Below are positions 1 to 9,272 of a stretch of 64,000 nucleotides of DNA, in pieces. Source of the stretch: an uncultured Muribaculaceae bacterium (GTDB lineage Bacteria > Bacteroidota > Bacteroidia > Bacteroidales > Muribaculaceae); assembly GCA_910588245.1 (NCBI GenBank), contig CAJUQP010000003.1:62001-126000 (forward strand), given 5' to 3'. The notes beneath the pieces are model-generated. The model ran no database searches, was not told where the DNA came from, and was given only the letters and a program-made list of their open reading frames with translations. The position numbers were made by a program, and so were the translations under genes. Positions within the stretch are counted from its first letter, which is position 1. Each line of letters begins with the position of its first letter.

Positions 1-2383
1 CCTTATTTGAAGTGCGACCGATATTGGCGATTGTGGAATAATAGCCTGTTACAGTCGGAACGGACATATTGAGAAGAAGATCTTTTGTCTTTGAGAAATA
101 TACCTCGAGGCTACCGTTGATACGGTTATTGAGGAATCCGTAGTCTATACCGAAGTTCCACTGAGTTGTTTTCTCCCAACCCACCTCAAGATTGGCCATT
201 GCGATAGCGTCTTTCACATACCCGGGGTCATTCATTGTATAACCCGTACCATAGCCATCGGCGGTAGGTATAAGCACTTTCTGTATGTTGCCAAGTGTGG
301 AATAAGGACTGATTGCAGAGTTACCTGTCGTACCGACACCGGCACGGATCTTCAACTGCGATAGCCAGTTGACATCGCGAAGGAAGTTTTCTTGCTGGAT
401 TCTCCATCCGAGAGACATTGAGGGGAAGAAAGCCCATTTACGACCCTTCGAAAGCTGAGAGGCTCCATCCCAACGTGCGGAAGCTGTAAGCAAATAACGA
501 TCATCATAGCCATAGTTTACACGAACCATATAAGACTCAAGCTGACGGTCAGTGTAACCTGTGCTCATACTTGCCTGGTTGTCTGCATCTGTCACAGGAA
601 GAGAGCCCATGGCATTCCATTTATACATATTCTGCTCAAGACCGCTTATAGCCATAGACGCGTTCTCGAAGTTCCACTTGGAAGCGGTCTGGAGAAGAGT
701 AAGACCTACATTATGTTTCTCTGCAAATGTGTTGTTGTAGGTGATCATATTGTCAAGAGTCCATGAGAAGTCACGGCGTTGCTGCCAGCGGGCCTGGTTC
801 TTGCCACCATCACTGAATTTATAAGCCGATTCGTCATCAACAAAATCACCCTGGCGCCAATTGCGGTAGTCGGGGCCGAAAGAGAATTTGTAGTCAAGGC
901 CCTTCAAGGGTGCCCAGATCTCACCGAGATGAAGAGTGGCAGAGAATGAACCGAGCACACGATATGTCTCACGGTTAGAGATATTGTGTCTCCACTCCTC
1001 GACTGGGTTATAGGAGGTATTGTCACCACCGGGATATCTTATACGGTCGCCATTGTCATCAAACGGGCGAGCCCAACTGTAATTTTGCTTGTAAAGCTGA
1101 TACACACCTGTCGGAGCTCCCGTCGAGGAACGTGCATAAGCCTGCGACATACCATAATCCTGCTCCTCGCGTGAGGCATTCATCGACATGCTGATCGTCA
1201 TCCATTTAACAGGTGTGATATTGACACCTACACGGGCTGTGTAACGATTGTATTTCTGTCCCTGCTGTGTACCCTTGTTGCTCAAGAATCCAAATGAACC
1301 GAAAGCATTCATCTTCTCTGTGCCACCGGAAGCGCTGATCGTGTGCTCCTGAATGAAACCAGTGCGGAGAGCCTGGCCTACCCAGTCATATTCCTCTACT
1401 CTTGACGGATCCCAGCTGCCGCCGCTCCATCCGTTCATGATGTTATTATAGGCGGTGGCATCATCTATTGTGCCGAAAAGAAGGGCATCGCTCTCGCGGG
1501 TCGGGTTGCGCGGATCAGCATATTTCTCAGGATCCGAGTTGTAGGCTGCCCAACGACGATAGTTGATGAAATCGGAAGCGTTGACATTCTTGTTGCGATC
1601 AACGAGATTCTGCCACGTCACCGAACCCGAGTAGTTAAGGCTGAACTGTCCTGCCTTACCAGTCTTTGTCGTTACGATAACGACACCGTTGGCACCACGG
1701 CTACCGTAGATAGCGGTTGCGGATGCATCCTTGAGGATGTCAATTTTCTCTATATCACGCGGGTTGAGAGTCTCAATACCGGACGCCGACATAATAGGCA
1801 CCCCATCGACTACATAAAGAGGAGAATTGGACGCTGTCAGCGAACGCTCACCACGGATGCGGATATCGCCGATCGTACCGGGACGCTCACTTGTTGTGAT
1901 GTCGACACCGGCAGCTTTACCCTGAAGGGCTTCGAAGGCATTCGTCACAGGTCGTGACTGAAGATCTTTCGCGCTGACAGAGGATATGGCACCCGTGACA
2001 TCGCTTTTCTTCTGAACACCATAACCTACAACGACAAGCTCCTCGAGTGTATCTGAAGTCTCTTTGAGCGTGACGTTGATAGTTGTCTGTCCATTTACAT
2101 TTATTTCCTGGGGCTCATAACCCACATAACTGAAGACCAAGACAGCGTCTTTGGCCACATGTTGAAGGTGAAAGTTTCCGTCAATGTCGGTCGCACCACC
2201 ATTGGTGGTGCCTTTGACCAGGACACTGGCGCCGATCAAGGGTTCTCCCTGAGCATCGATCACTGTGCCTTTTACAGTGATGCCCTGTGCGTGAGCCGTG
2301 ATTCCGAACAAGGTCATCAGGGCTACCAGAAAAAGACTGCGGAAACCCGCGAATCTCTTTTCATTTCGCTTGAAGTGATTCAT
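1..2383 (-). CDS. SusC/RagA-family TonB-dependent outer-membrane receptor (partial, C-terminus off the left edge)
   Basis: An open frame runs without interruption from an ATG at 2383 to the window edge (about 794 codons). The protein starts with a signal peptide ending near ITAHAQG, then a carboxypeptidase-regulatory-like domain (GTVIDAQGEPLIGASV), a TonB-box-like stretch, and a plug domain with LEELVVVGYG and SRGANGVVIVTTKTG, all hallmarks of the SusC family. These receptors import oligosaccharides across the outer membrane with a SusD lipoprotein lid; a susD would be expected downstream, outside the window. The C-terminal barrel strands and terminal aromatic residue are not visible. The AraC-type sensor regulator and carbohydrate esterases directly upstream on the same strand suggest a pectin-type substrate, which is inference. 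Confidence 0.95.
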   Translation of the reverse strand, partial: MNHFKRNEKRFAGFRSLFLVALMTLFGITAHAQGITVKGTVIDAQGEPLIGASVLVKGTTNGGATDIDGNFHLQHVAKDAVLVFSYVGYEPQEINVNGQTTINVTLKETSDTLEELVVVGYGVQKKSDVTGAISSVSAKDLQSRPVTNAFEALQGKAAGVDITTSERPGTIGDIRIRGERSLTASNSPLYVVDGVPIMSASGIETLNPRDIEKIDILKDASATAIYGSRGANGVVIVTTKTGKAGQFSLNYSGSVTWQNLVDRNKNVNASDFINYRRWAAYNSDPEKYADPRNPTRESDALLFGTIDDATAYNNIMNGWSGGSWDPSRVEEYDWVGQALRTGFIQEHTISASGGTEKMNAFGSFGFLSNKGTQQGQKYNRYTARVGVNITPVKWMTISMSMNASREEQDYGMSQAYARSSTGAPTGVYQLYKQNYSWARPFDDNGDRIRYPGGDNTSYNPVEEWRHNISNRETYRVLGSFSATLHLGEIWAPLKGLDYKFSFGPDYRNWRQGDFVDDESAYKFSDGGKNQARWQQRRDFSWTLDNMITYNNTFAEKHNVGLTLLQTASKWNFENASMAISGLEQNMYKWNAMGSLPVTDADNQASMSTGYTDRQLESYMVRVNYGYDDRYLLTASARWDGASQLSKGRKWAFFPSMSLGWRIQQENFLRDVNWLSQLKIRAGVGTTGNSAISPYSTLGNIQKVLIPTADGYGTGYTMNDPGYVKDAIAMANLEVGWEKTTQWNFGIDYGFLNNRINGSLEVYFSKTKDLLLNMSVPTVTGYYSTIANIGRTSNK

Positions 2384-2710
2384 GTTAAAAGTGTTAGTTA
2401 AATATTTGGTTAGTTCTCGGTTCACAGTGGTGGGCCGGACAGTTGTGGAACAATGCAGACAGATGTCGCGATTATGTCTGGCATTCCGGCCTATCGACTG
2501 ATAAGGTCAACTCGTTTTTCTCATATGGTTCATTTTTTGGTATTGTAAAATCTTCACCATTTAAGGTTACATGTCGCAAAATTGCTAAAACTATGTGAAA
2601 TTATGTTGTGAAATTTATGTCAACATGGGTTAAAAATGACTCAAATCACTAAAAATCCGGATTTTTAAGCCTCTTTAAACCATATTATACACACATTATC
2701 CTAACGAGTG
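2384..2710. other. Intergenic region upstream of the susC-like gene
   Basis: This 327-base stretch separates the regulator from the susC-like gene. It is AT-rich towards 2540-2700. A perfect 16-base palindrome (AAAAATCC and its complement) lies at 2651-2666, just past the regulator stop; it may act as a weak terminator or protein-binding site. I see no TAnnTTTG box pointing towards the susC-like gene, so its promoter, probably activator-dependent, is not located. Confidence 0.5.
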
Positions 2711-5605
2711 TCACGATTCAAGGCTATCGTTTTTTTCATCAGTTTCATCCGATGAATTACCCGGCACATCGGAAGAAGAAGCGCGTTCACCCTTTACATA
2801 GGCGCTCGGCGTCACTCCCACTTCCTTCTTGAAACTCGTGGTGAAATAGCGGCGGTCTTCAAATCCTACCATATCTGCAACCTCAGCCACGGTGTGGTTT
2901 TGCGATTCAAGGAGTCGGCAGGCATGCTGCATCTTGATCTGACGAATGAAATCGAGCGGAGTCTTTCCGGTTATCGCTTTCAATTTGCGGGCAAGTGAAG
3001 ACTTCGACATGTTGACACCCGAGGCAAGGTCGACAACTCCGAAATCGGGAGCTGATATGTTTGCCTCAACCACTTTCGTAGCTTTTTCGAGAAGAACTCG
3101 GTCGAGTTCACGGAATTCCTCCTGAGGCAACGTCACGGGGCTCTGAAGATACTCCCTCATCTTGACCATCTCCTTGCTGTCTGTCCACATCTTCTCGTTC
3201 TCCTTATTTACATAGCGGGAATACTGATAGAGCGCATAGGCAAGAATCGCCACAGCAAGCGCCACATATATCAGGATAGCCCACCACGAAGCATAAAAGG
3301 GTGTCTTGCTGTCGATCTCAAGTACGTTAACCTTGCCGCTCCAATAATTGTTCTCGTCGCAGGCTCTAACCTCAAGCTGCCACCTTCCGGAAGGTATGGA
3401 ATTATAAAATGCCCTGTTCTCACCAGGCTGTGTGTAATTCCAATCTTTGTCTACACCCTTGATCCTGTAGGCGAACCGCTCGTTTCTGGCATTCGACTGG
3501 TCAAGAGTAGAGAAGAATATCTCAATGTTGCGCGAGTCAGGGTTAAGTATAAGCCTGCCGTTGTCGAAACTGCCGGCATAGTCTGAGATTGTCGACCTGC
3601 CGTCGATCCGGACTTCAGTCACTTTTGTCGATGGTTCCTCAATTTCCACGTCAAGACGGTTGGAGGGGGTGAAAATAGCCAGACCTCCAATTCCTCCGAC
3701 AACAATCTCCTCATCTCTGGTGATGAAATTGCAACTCGACATATATGCGTTGAGTTTGTCTTTATATCCTGCTTCATAGTCATGATGCGTCCTGTTGCGG
3801 GGATTGAACTGTGTCACAAGTTGATCTGTAATAACCCATACATGACCGAACTTATCGACATAAAGCTGTTTTATCTCATTCCCCTTATGCTGAAGTTCCG
3901 AAGTGTAATCTTTAGTGTACCCTTCCTTAGGATTAAACATCAACAGACGTCCAGACTTAGTTCCGAGCCATATTCGGGCGTCGGGCGCCACAGTCATGGC
4001 AGTGAATGCCTCATGCACGGAATGACGTTTCGGTTGTTGACCGTCGGTCACGGCATAGAGTCCATTGTTGTCAATCACCCATAGGGTCTTTCCTTTCTTA
4101 ACAAAGCCGTTCGCGTTTTTAATGCCCTTGATTTTCTGGTCAAACCTTCCGGTGCGAAGATCGTAACGGAATAGGCCCTCTGTAGTACCGATCCACAGCT
4201 TGCCATGAACTGACTCATACAGCCTCGTGACCCTTGCTGCTGATGATACAAGTCCTGCAAGGCTTACCGAATCAACCACATTTATATTCATAGCCTGATC
4301 ATGTGCAATCCCATATATCTTCAGACTACCCTTTTGTGTAGACCATATTCCTTTCAGGTATCCCGAGGGTGCGATCTCCTGGGCCTGATGCAGACGCTTT
4401 CCAACAAGCTCGCGGCGGTCGCAATCGGAGATCTTTCCTGTCGTACGGTCATATAGGATCAACCCGCTACGCAATTGAATCATCCAGATCAGATTGCTAT
4501 CAGGATCAGGACAAATCTCCTCAATAACAGGATAATCGCCATAGCGCGTGCGTACCTCCTCAAGGCGGTTGTTCTCAATTGAATTCTCGTTGAGATCAAG
4601 TATGGTGTTAGGTTTGTCGTAACAGAAAACCCAGATTCGATTGTCGGCTATGCACAACGACGTGATAAGAGCTCCCTCAAACTCATCAGTGGCAATATTT
4701 TCAACAGGATGCAGATAGCCATCAGCATCCGGACGGAGAACAGCTATGCCCGACCGGGTCGTGATCCACAGAAAACCATATACATTATCCTGCCCTATAG
4801 TCCGGACCCTGCGCCCCGTATTTATGACGTCTTCGTTGCGGTTGAGGCTCTCCTTGAACTGGGTTCCGGCCGGCGCTGAAGGATCAAACCTATAGACCAT
4901 GCCTTGATGGTCACTTACCCAATAATAATCATTAGCCTGATCCTGTATTATCTTGCCCAGCGATACATTCAGTTCAATGGGTGAATACATGTAGAAACGG
5001 TCTCCCTTAATATCATAACGATACACACCACGGCTGAAAGTAGTGATGAGGATATCCCCGTTCCTCGACTCGACAAAACCCGACACTGTCGTGGGATTGC
5101 CGCTGCGGTCTATTGTATTATAATGCCCCCCCCATTTCAAATTTCCGGCATATCTATGAAGCTCCCCTTTCGTAGAAAGCCATACGGATCCGTCGGAAGT
5201 GGCGCGCACGATACTGACTTCTGAATCGCCAATCTTACCATCATCAAGTTTCTTGACAGTATAGTCAGTCTTGTCAATGATATGACAGCCATTGTCAGCC
5301 CCAATCCAGATCCTGCCGGCGGAGTCCTCGGCCATCTCGTTTATATGGCTTGCACCATCAATCGGAAACGCGACCACATTATAACCATCGTCTCTTCCGA
5401 CAATGCCATTGCACCCATACCACATATAGCCCTCACTGTCGCGCATTGTGAATGTAACCTCTCGCGATGGTATCTTGGGCAGTGTCGACAGGGGGGTCAT
5501 CGTGATCCGGCCCTGCGGCATGGCCGCGGATGGAGCGGCCACAACGCAAAGCATGATTATAAGCCCGATCAGAAATCCTGTTGAAAATCTGTGATTCCTT
5601 AGCAT
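2711..5605 (-). CDS. Membrane-spanning sensor/AraC-family regulator: propeller repeats, Y_Y_Y domain, one TM, HTH, no kinase
   Basis: The 964-residue protein has an N-terminal signal/anchor (residues about 10-30) and a long periplasmic part of two-component-regulator propeller repeats with recurring WIGT, WLGT and WVIT blades (about 40-650). A Y_Y_Y Ig-like domain follows (FAYRIKGVDKDWNYTQPGEN, then a WQLEVRACD strand). A single TM segment (about 795-820) leads by a short linker to an AraC HTH domain (VNMSKSSLARKLKAITG, then VAEVADMVGFEDRRYFTTSF). Hybrid two-component systems share the periplasmic half but place a histidine kinase, HATPase and receiver before the HTH; here only about 30 residues link TM and HTH. 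It is therefore a one-component membrane regulator, SusR-like in logic. It lies 47 bp after the double CE12 gene and upstream of the susC-like gene, so it probably controls this locus. Confidence 0.9.
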   Translation of the reverse strand: MLRNHRFSTGFLIGLIIMLCVVAAPSAAMPQGRITMTPLSTLPKIPSREVTFTMRDSEGYMWYGCNGIVGRDDGYNVVAFPIDGASHINEMAEDSAGRIWIGADNGCHIIDKTDYTVKKLDDGKIGDSEVSIVRATSDGSVWLSTKGELHRYAGNLKWGGHYNTIDRSGNPTTVSGFVESRNGDILITTFSRGVYRYDIKGDRFYMYSPIELNVSLGKIIQDQANDYYWVSDHQGMVYRFDPSAPAGTQFKESLNRNEDVINTGRRVRTIGQDNVYGFLWITTRSGIAVLRPDADGYLHPVENIATDEFEGALITSLCIADNRIWVFCYDKPNTILDLNENSIENNRLEEVRTRYGDYPVIEEICPDPDSNLIWMIQLRSGLILYDRTTGKISDCDRRELVGKRLHQAQEIAPSGYLKGIWSTQKGSLKIYGIAHDQAMNINVVDSVSLAGLVSSAARVTRLYESVHGKLWIGTTEGLFRYDLRTGRFDQKIKGIKNANGFVKKGKTLWVIDNNGLYAVTDGQQPKRHSVHEAFTAMTVAPDARIWLGTKSGRLLMFNPKEGYTKDYTSELQHKGNEIKQLYVDKFGHVWVITDQLVTQFNPRNRTHHDYEAGYKDKLNAYMSSCNFITRDEEIVVGGIGGLAIFTPSNRLDVEIEEPSTKVTEVRIDGRSTISDYAGSFDNGRLILNPDSRNIEIFFSTLDQSNARNERFAYRIKGVDKDWNYTQPGENRAFYNSIPSGRWQLEVRACDENNYWSGKVNVLEIDSKTPFYASWWAILIYVALAVAILAYALYQYSRYVNKENEKMWTDSKEMVKMREYLQSPVTLPQEEFRELDRVLLEKATKVVEANISAPDFGVVDLASGVNMSKSSLARKLKAITGKTPLDFIRQIKMQHACRLLESQNHTVAEVADMVGFEDRRYFTTSFKKEVGVTPSAYVKGERASSSDVPGNSSDETDEKNDSLES

Positions 5606-5652
5606 AGCGCAACGAATTTTTCAAGTTTAGATTCTATATATTAGAAAATACC

Positions 5653-7296
5653 TTATTTAAGATATCCGGCGAGCGGATGATTCTGCTCGCGCAGCGACTC
5701 GGCAATGCCTGCGGCATTTAGAAGAGCACCTTTCTTGCAGAAATGCGTGTGGTCTTTGCAATAGAACGACGTCACTTCTTTCAGTCCTTTCTCGTCAGCT
5801 ATCTTCTGAAGTTTCTGGCCCGATATGGCATTCAGATCGATAAAGGCCACGCCCATCCTTTCGGCCACTTCCTTTGTCCATTTACCGAAGGAATCCTTAT
5901 TGCTCTCTATGACCCCATTGTCAAACTTATTGCGTGGCGTATGACTGATCACTACAGGTATGGCTCCTTTCTCCTTGCAATCAAGTATGAATTTACGGAG
6001 ATACCATCCGAAAGTATAGATCACCTGGTTGCGACCTGTCTTTTCCATCCTGAACACCTTGCTCTCATCGCCGGATCCAGGGAGTTCAGCCCTCGCCTTT
6101 CCCGTATTAATATCACCGGCATCGTTGTGGCCAAACTGCATCAACACAAAATCACCCGGCTGAAGAGCATCGTAAACCTTTTGCCAACGCCCCTCATCGA
6201 GGAACGTACGGGCACTGCGTCCCGGGAATGCATGGTTCTCGACAACAATCTCGCCATCCTTGAAAAGACCGGACAGCACTGATCCCCAGCCCCACATTCC
6301 ATCATCTTCCTGATCTTTATTCTTCACCGTGCTGTCGCCGATAGTAAATACAATAGGCTTTCCCTCGATACGGGAGGAGCCGGAAACGGTATCCTTGACC
6401 TCCGGGAGCAACATCTCGCGGAGTGGAAGGCCCTTGTAGTTCCTTATCCCCTCTACGGCAGACTCCACATTTACCCTCGCGCCAAACTCGCTCGTATGTA
6501 TCCTGTCAAGATAGAAATGATATTTCACCTTCTCTTTGCCGAAACGTTCGAATTTGCGGGCAGTGATCTCATTGAGGTCGATAAAGGGCACCTTCATCTT
6601 TTTTGCCACCTGTTTTGCCCACAGTCCGAAAGTCTTGTTCGACCGCTTGATTACAGTGCTATCCTCATCTTCCCAGGCATTACGCGGAGTAAGCGACATA
6701 AGTATCGGATGCGCACCTTTCGCCTTAACGTCCTTGATGAACCTGCGCATATACTCCCCATAGGTGTATACGGTCTCATGTGCGCCAGTCTCCTTTATCA
6801 CTACCTGAAGGGAATCCTTGCCTATGCCAGGTATAGAAGCGCGGGCACGACCCTCGTCATAGGACCCGTTGTCATTGTGGCCGAGTTCTATTATCACCCA
6901 GTCGCCCTTCCTGACGCCTTTCAGCACATCAGGCCATAGACGGTTGTAGAATGTGCGGCTACTTGTGCCGCCAAGCGCATGATTCTCAACCGTAATCTTT
7001 TCCGGGTCAAAATACTCGTTCATGAAATATCCCCATCCCCACTGTCCGTTGTCGCCGTTGCCGCGCGTGCCGGTGCGCATCGTGGAATTACCAACAAGGA
7101 AAAGCACGGGATTATCGCCCTTGCGAGTGCTGCCGGCCACAGGACGCGCTGTCTTCGCTATGTTGAGGCTGTCGAGCGTGTTATCTATCACTCCATTGAC
7201 ATCTTTCATCGGCCCTGCCACCTTATTCTGAGCCATGGCATCGCCAAGGACGCAGACCGCTACAGCAAAAGCCAGAAACATATATCTCGTTTTCAT
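5653..7296 (-). CDS. Two-domain CE12 rhamnogalacturonan acetylesterase
   Basis: This secreted 547-residue protein has a signal peptide (cleavage near DAMAQ) and two tandem SGNH-fold esterase domains. Domain 1 (about 62-290) has the nucleophile block VGNSTM (S71), oxyanion Gly110, GHND (N141) and a DRIH dyad (D264, H267). Domain 2 (about 313-535) has IGDSTV (S322), GHND (N391) and KDHTHF (D515, H518). Both therefore keep a full Ser-Asp-His set. Domain 1 has Asn in place of the usual Asp before the nucleophile serine (GNS rather than GDS). CE12 enzymes remove acetyl groups from galacturonate in rhamnogalacturonan. The gene follows another CE12 gene by 52 bp, so the two are probably co-transcribed, possibly with the regulator downstream. 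Confidence 0.92.
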   Translation of the reverse strand: MKTRYMFLAFAVAVCVLGDAMAQNKVAGPMKDVNGVIDNTLDSLNIAKTARPVAGSTRKGDNPVLFLVGNSTMRTGTRGNGDNGQWGWGYFMNEYFDPEKITVENHALGGTSSRTFYNRLWPDVLKGVRKGDWVIIELGHNDNGSYDEGRARASIPGIGKDSLQVVIKETGAHETVYTYGEYMRRFIKDVKAKGAHPILMSLTPRNAWEDEDSTVIKRSNKTFGLWAKQVAKKMKVPFIDLNEITARKFERFGKEKVKYHFYLDRIHTSEFGARVNVESAVEGIRNYKGLPLREMLLPEVKDTVSGSSRIEGKPIVFTIGDSTVKNKDQEDDGMWGWGSVLSGLFKDGEIVVENHAFPGRSARTFLDEGRWQKVYDALQPGDFVLMQFGHNDAGDINTGKARAELPGSGDESKVFRMEKTGRNQVIYTFGWYLRKFILDCKEKGAIPVVISHTPRNKFDNGVIESNKDSFGKWTKEVAERMGVAFIDLNAISGQKLQKIADEKGLKEVTSFYCKDHTHFCKKGALLNAAGIAESLREQNHPLAGYLK

Positions 7297-7348
7297 GACT
7301 ATCTATAGATTCGATTTTATTTTTTCAATTCATACAGCATATTATGGG

Positions 7349-8650
7349 TCAGTTACCGTCAGGTTTGTCGACAACCTCAAACGGGGAAAGCACCCATTTG
7401 AACGATTCAAAAGAATCGGGAGCTATCGGAGAAAATCCGACTTGATACTCAGGACGTATCTCCTTAACCACAGGCAGCCCGATATAACGCATACCCTCCA
7501 GCACACATTTGGCCACCTCATAGGCTCCATAAGTGCTGAAATGTGTATTGTCTTTCAATTCCTTTGGCTGGTTCTTATATGTATTGGCCGGATAATGCAC
7601 GAAAAGCTTCTTTGAATCTTCCGGCCCAAGTGTCTCATAAAGCACCCCGGTCATGTCCTGGAGGTCGATAAGCGAAATTTTCTCCCTGCGGGCAATCTCC
7701 CTGACAACATCAGGAAAGTCAAGATGCGTATCGGTCATCTTTCCTTCCTTGTCGAAAAATCTCCTTCTCGTTGGAGTGAGGAACACCGGAGTAGCACCTT
7801 TCGCACGTGCCTGGTCGATGAACTGCTTCATAAAATATGCGAAAGAATAATGCGAGCCTTTTCCGGGACCTTTCTGTTTCTGGTCATTATGGGCGAATTC
7901 AACCAGCAGATAATCACCCTGTTTCATCTGAGACAACGCCTTCTTCAGGCGACGCTGTCCGATAAATGTGTCGGCCGCCAGACCTGACTCAGCATAATTT
8001 GCGATTGCCACATTTTCGTTGAAAAACGCAGTTATCATCTGTCCCCAGCTTGTATAAGGCTCACAGTCGTTGTCAACTACCGTTGAGTTGCCGCAAAGAA
8101 AGACCGTGGGCACATCATCATCTCTCTCAATCACTATGGAACGCACCGCGGGACGCTCACCGTTAACCTCGATGGTCAGTTTGTTGTCCCAGTTCAGCTT
8201 GCGGCGTTCGTTGGTCTTCACAGCCACTTTCTCATTCCCTGAGATCAAACTGTCACGCTTATTGACTATGAAACTCTTCTTAACAGACTCTCCTTTACGC
8301 GTCGGAAGATTCTCGACGAAAAGGCGTCGCGACTCACCTCTGACAGTCGTCTCAGCCGCATAACGGTCGCTTCCGAGATCTACAGTCACCTTATAATTGC
8401 CATCAGGCACCGCCACGGAAAAGAAGAACGGGGTATCCGGACCTACCATCTCCGGAGTCACGAAATCATATCCGTAGCCCTGCGCATCGGAATAGCGAGT
8501 GCCACTGTCAACCTTTACATATCCCTCCTTCGCCTTGCGGCCTGAGGAAAAATCAAACTTATATGTCTGAGCGAATGAGTCAGACGCAAGCGCTCCGAAA
8601 AGCGCGATTACAAATAAGGCTCTCGCCGTGAATGTGTAGGGTTTGAACAT
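7349..8650 (-). CDS. CE12 rhamnogalacturonan acetylesterase with N-terminal beta-sandwich domain
   Basis: The 433-residue protein has a signal peptide ending near DSFAQ. A galactose-binding-like beta domain (about 29-175, beginning YKFDFSSG and containing GNYKVTVDLGS) precedes an SGNH esterase domain (about 180-400). The nucleophile block is CGNSTV (S189, again GNS rather than GDS), the third block is AHND (N255), and the Asp-His dyad is KDNTHFS. This layout is common among Bacteroidetes rhamnogalacturonan acetylesterases. It is the first gene of a minus-strand unit that continues into the double CE12 gene. A near-consensus -7 element (CAATTTTG read on the minus strand) lies at 8703-8710 but has no clear -33 partner. 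Confidence 0.9.
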   Translation of the reverse strand: MFKPYTFTARALFVIALFGALASDSFAQTYKFDFSSGRKAKEGYVKVDSGTRYSDAQGYGYDFVTPEMVGPDTPFFFSVAVPDGNYKVTVDLGSDRYAAETTVRGESRRLFVENLPTRKGESVKKSFIVNKRDSLISGNEKVAVKTNERRKLNWDNKLTIEVNGERPAVRSIVIERDDDVPTVFLCGNSTVVDNDCEPYTSWGQMITAFFNENVAIANYAESGLAADTFIGQRRLKKALSQMKQGDYLLVEFAHNDQKQKGPGKGSHYSFAYFMKQFIDQARAKGATPVFLTPTRRRFFDKEGKMTDTHLDFPDVVREIARREKISLIDLQDMTGVLYETLGPEDSKKLFVHYPANTYKNQPKELKDNTHFSTYGAYEVAKCVLEGMRYIGLPVVKEIRPEYQVGFSPIAPDSFESFKWVLSPFEVVDKPDGN

Positions 8651-8870
8651 TATCAGTCAGATTAGTTTTTCATGAAGGAGAATCGCCTCCCTTTTTCATC
8701 GGCAAAATTGACAAATACCTCTGAATTATCTGTTTCAATTCAAATCTGATAGGGATAAATAAAATTCACAACCCATATGATGAGAAAAATTTAACCCTAT
8801 TTTGATTCAAAAACACACTATAAAAATCGCAACCCTGCAATGGAGGTAGAGTAGAAAATATCAACAGAAA

Positions 8871-8909
8871 CCCCTCCGGCAAGCTCTGTCAGGCAGCTTG
8901 CCGGAGGGG
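8871..8909 (-). terminator. Intrinsic terminator after the GH2-rhaM unit
   Basis: A perfect 15-bp stem (8871-8885 with 8895-8909, GC-rich) and a 9-base loop start 9 bases past the rhaM stop. On the minus strand the hairpin is followed by a T-rich tract. It separates the GH2-rhaM unit from the CE12 unit. Confidence 0.8.
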
Positions 8910-8917
8910 TGAGATGA

Positions 8918-9235
8918 TCAGTCGAGGTGGAACACCTCCTGAATGGGGACAGTGACAGGAGAATTGTCGGGATTGACCTCCATTATGTCGGCCATATAAT
9001 CCCACCATTTGCGGGTGATCTCATCGGCAGCCTCGGCATCCTGCGAGTTGGCCTCACCCTCAACTTCCTGATACCCGAAAAGGATATTGGTGTCCTTATC
9101 CCAATAAATGGAATAGTTTTTCACTCCGCTTTCGGAGATCTGTTTTCTGAGCTCAGGCCACAATGCTGCATGGCGCTTCTCATACTCTTTCTCAAAACCT
9201 GGTTTGAGAAACATCTTGAATGCAAATCTTTTCAT
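8918..9235 (-). CDS. rhaM: L-rhamnose mutarotase
   Basis: The 105-residue cytoplasmic protein matches the L-rhamnose mutarotase family in length and motifs: FKMFLKPGFEKEYEKRHAALWPEL near the N-terminus with the catalytic-type His, IYWDKDTNILFGYQE in the middle, and the paired Trp of RKWWDYMADIM. It interconverts the alpha and beta anomers of L-rhamnose so that RhaA can use them. It lies 37 bp downstream of the GH2 gene and is followed by a strong terminator, so the two form one unit. No rhaA, rhaB or rhaD is visible, so rhamnose catabolism must be encoded elsewhere. Its presence is the best hint that the neighbouring enzymes release rhamnose-containing glycans. Confidence 0.95.
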   Translation of the reverse strand: MKRFAFKMFLKPGFEKEYEKRHAALWPELRKQISESGVKNYSIYWDKDTNILFGYQEVEGEANSQDAEAADEITRKWWDYMADIMEVNPDNSPVTVPIQEVFHLD

Positions 9236-9272
9236 GACATGATTTCAATTTATGATGTGTCTGGTGTTTGTT

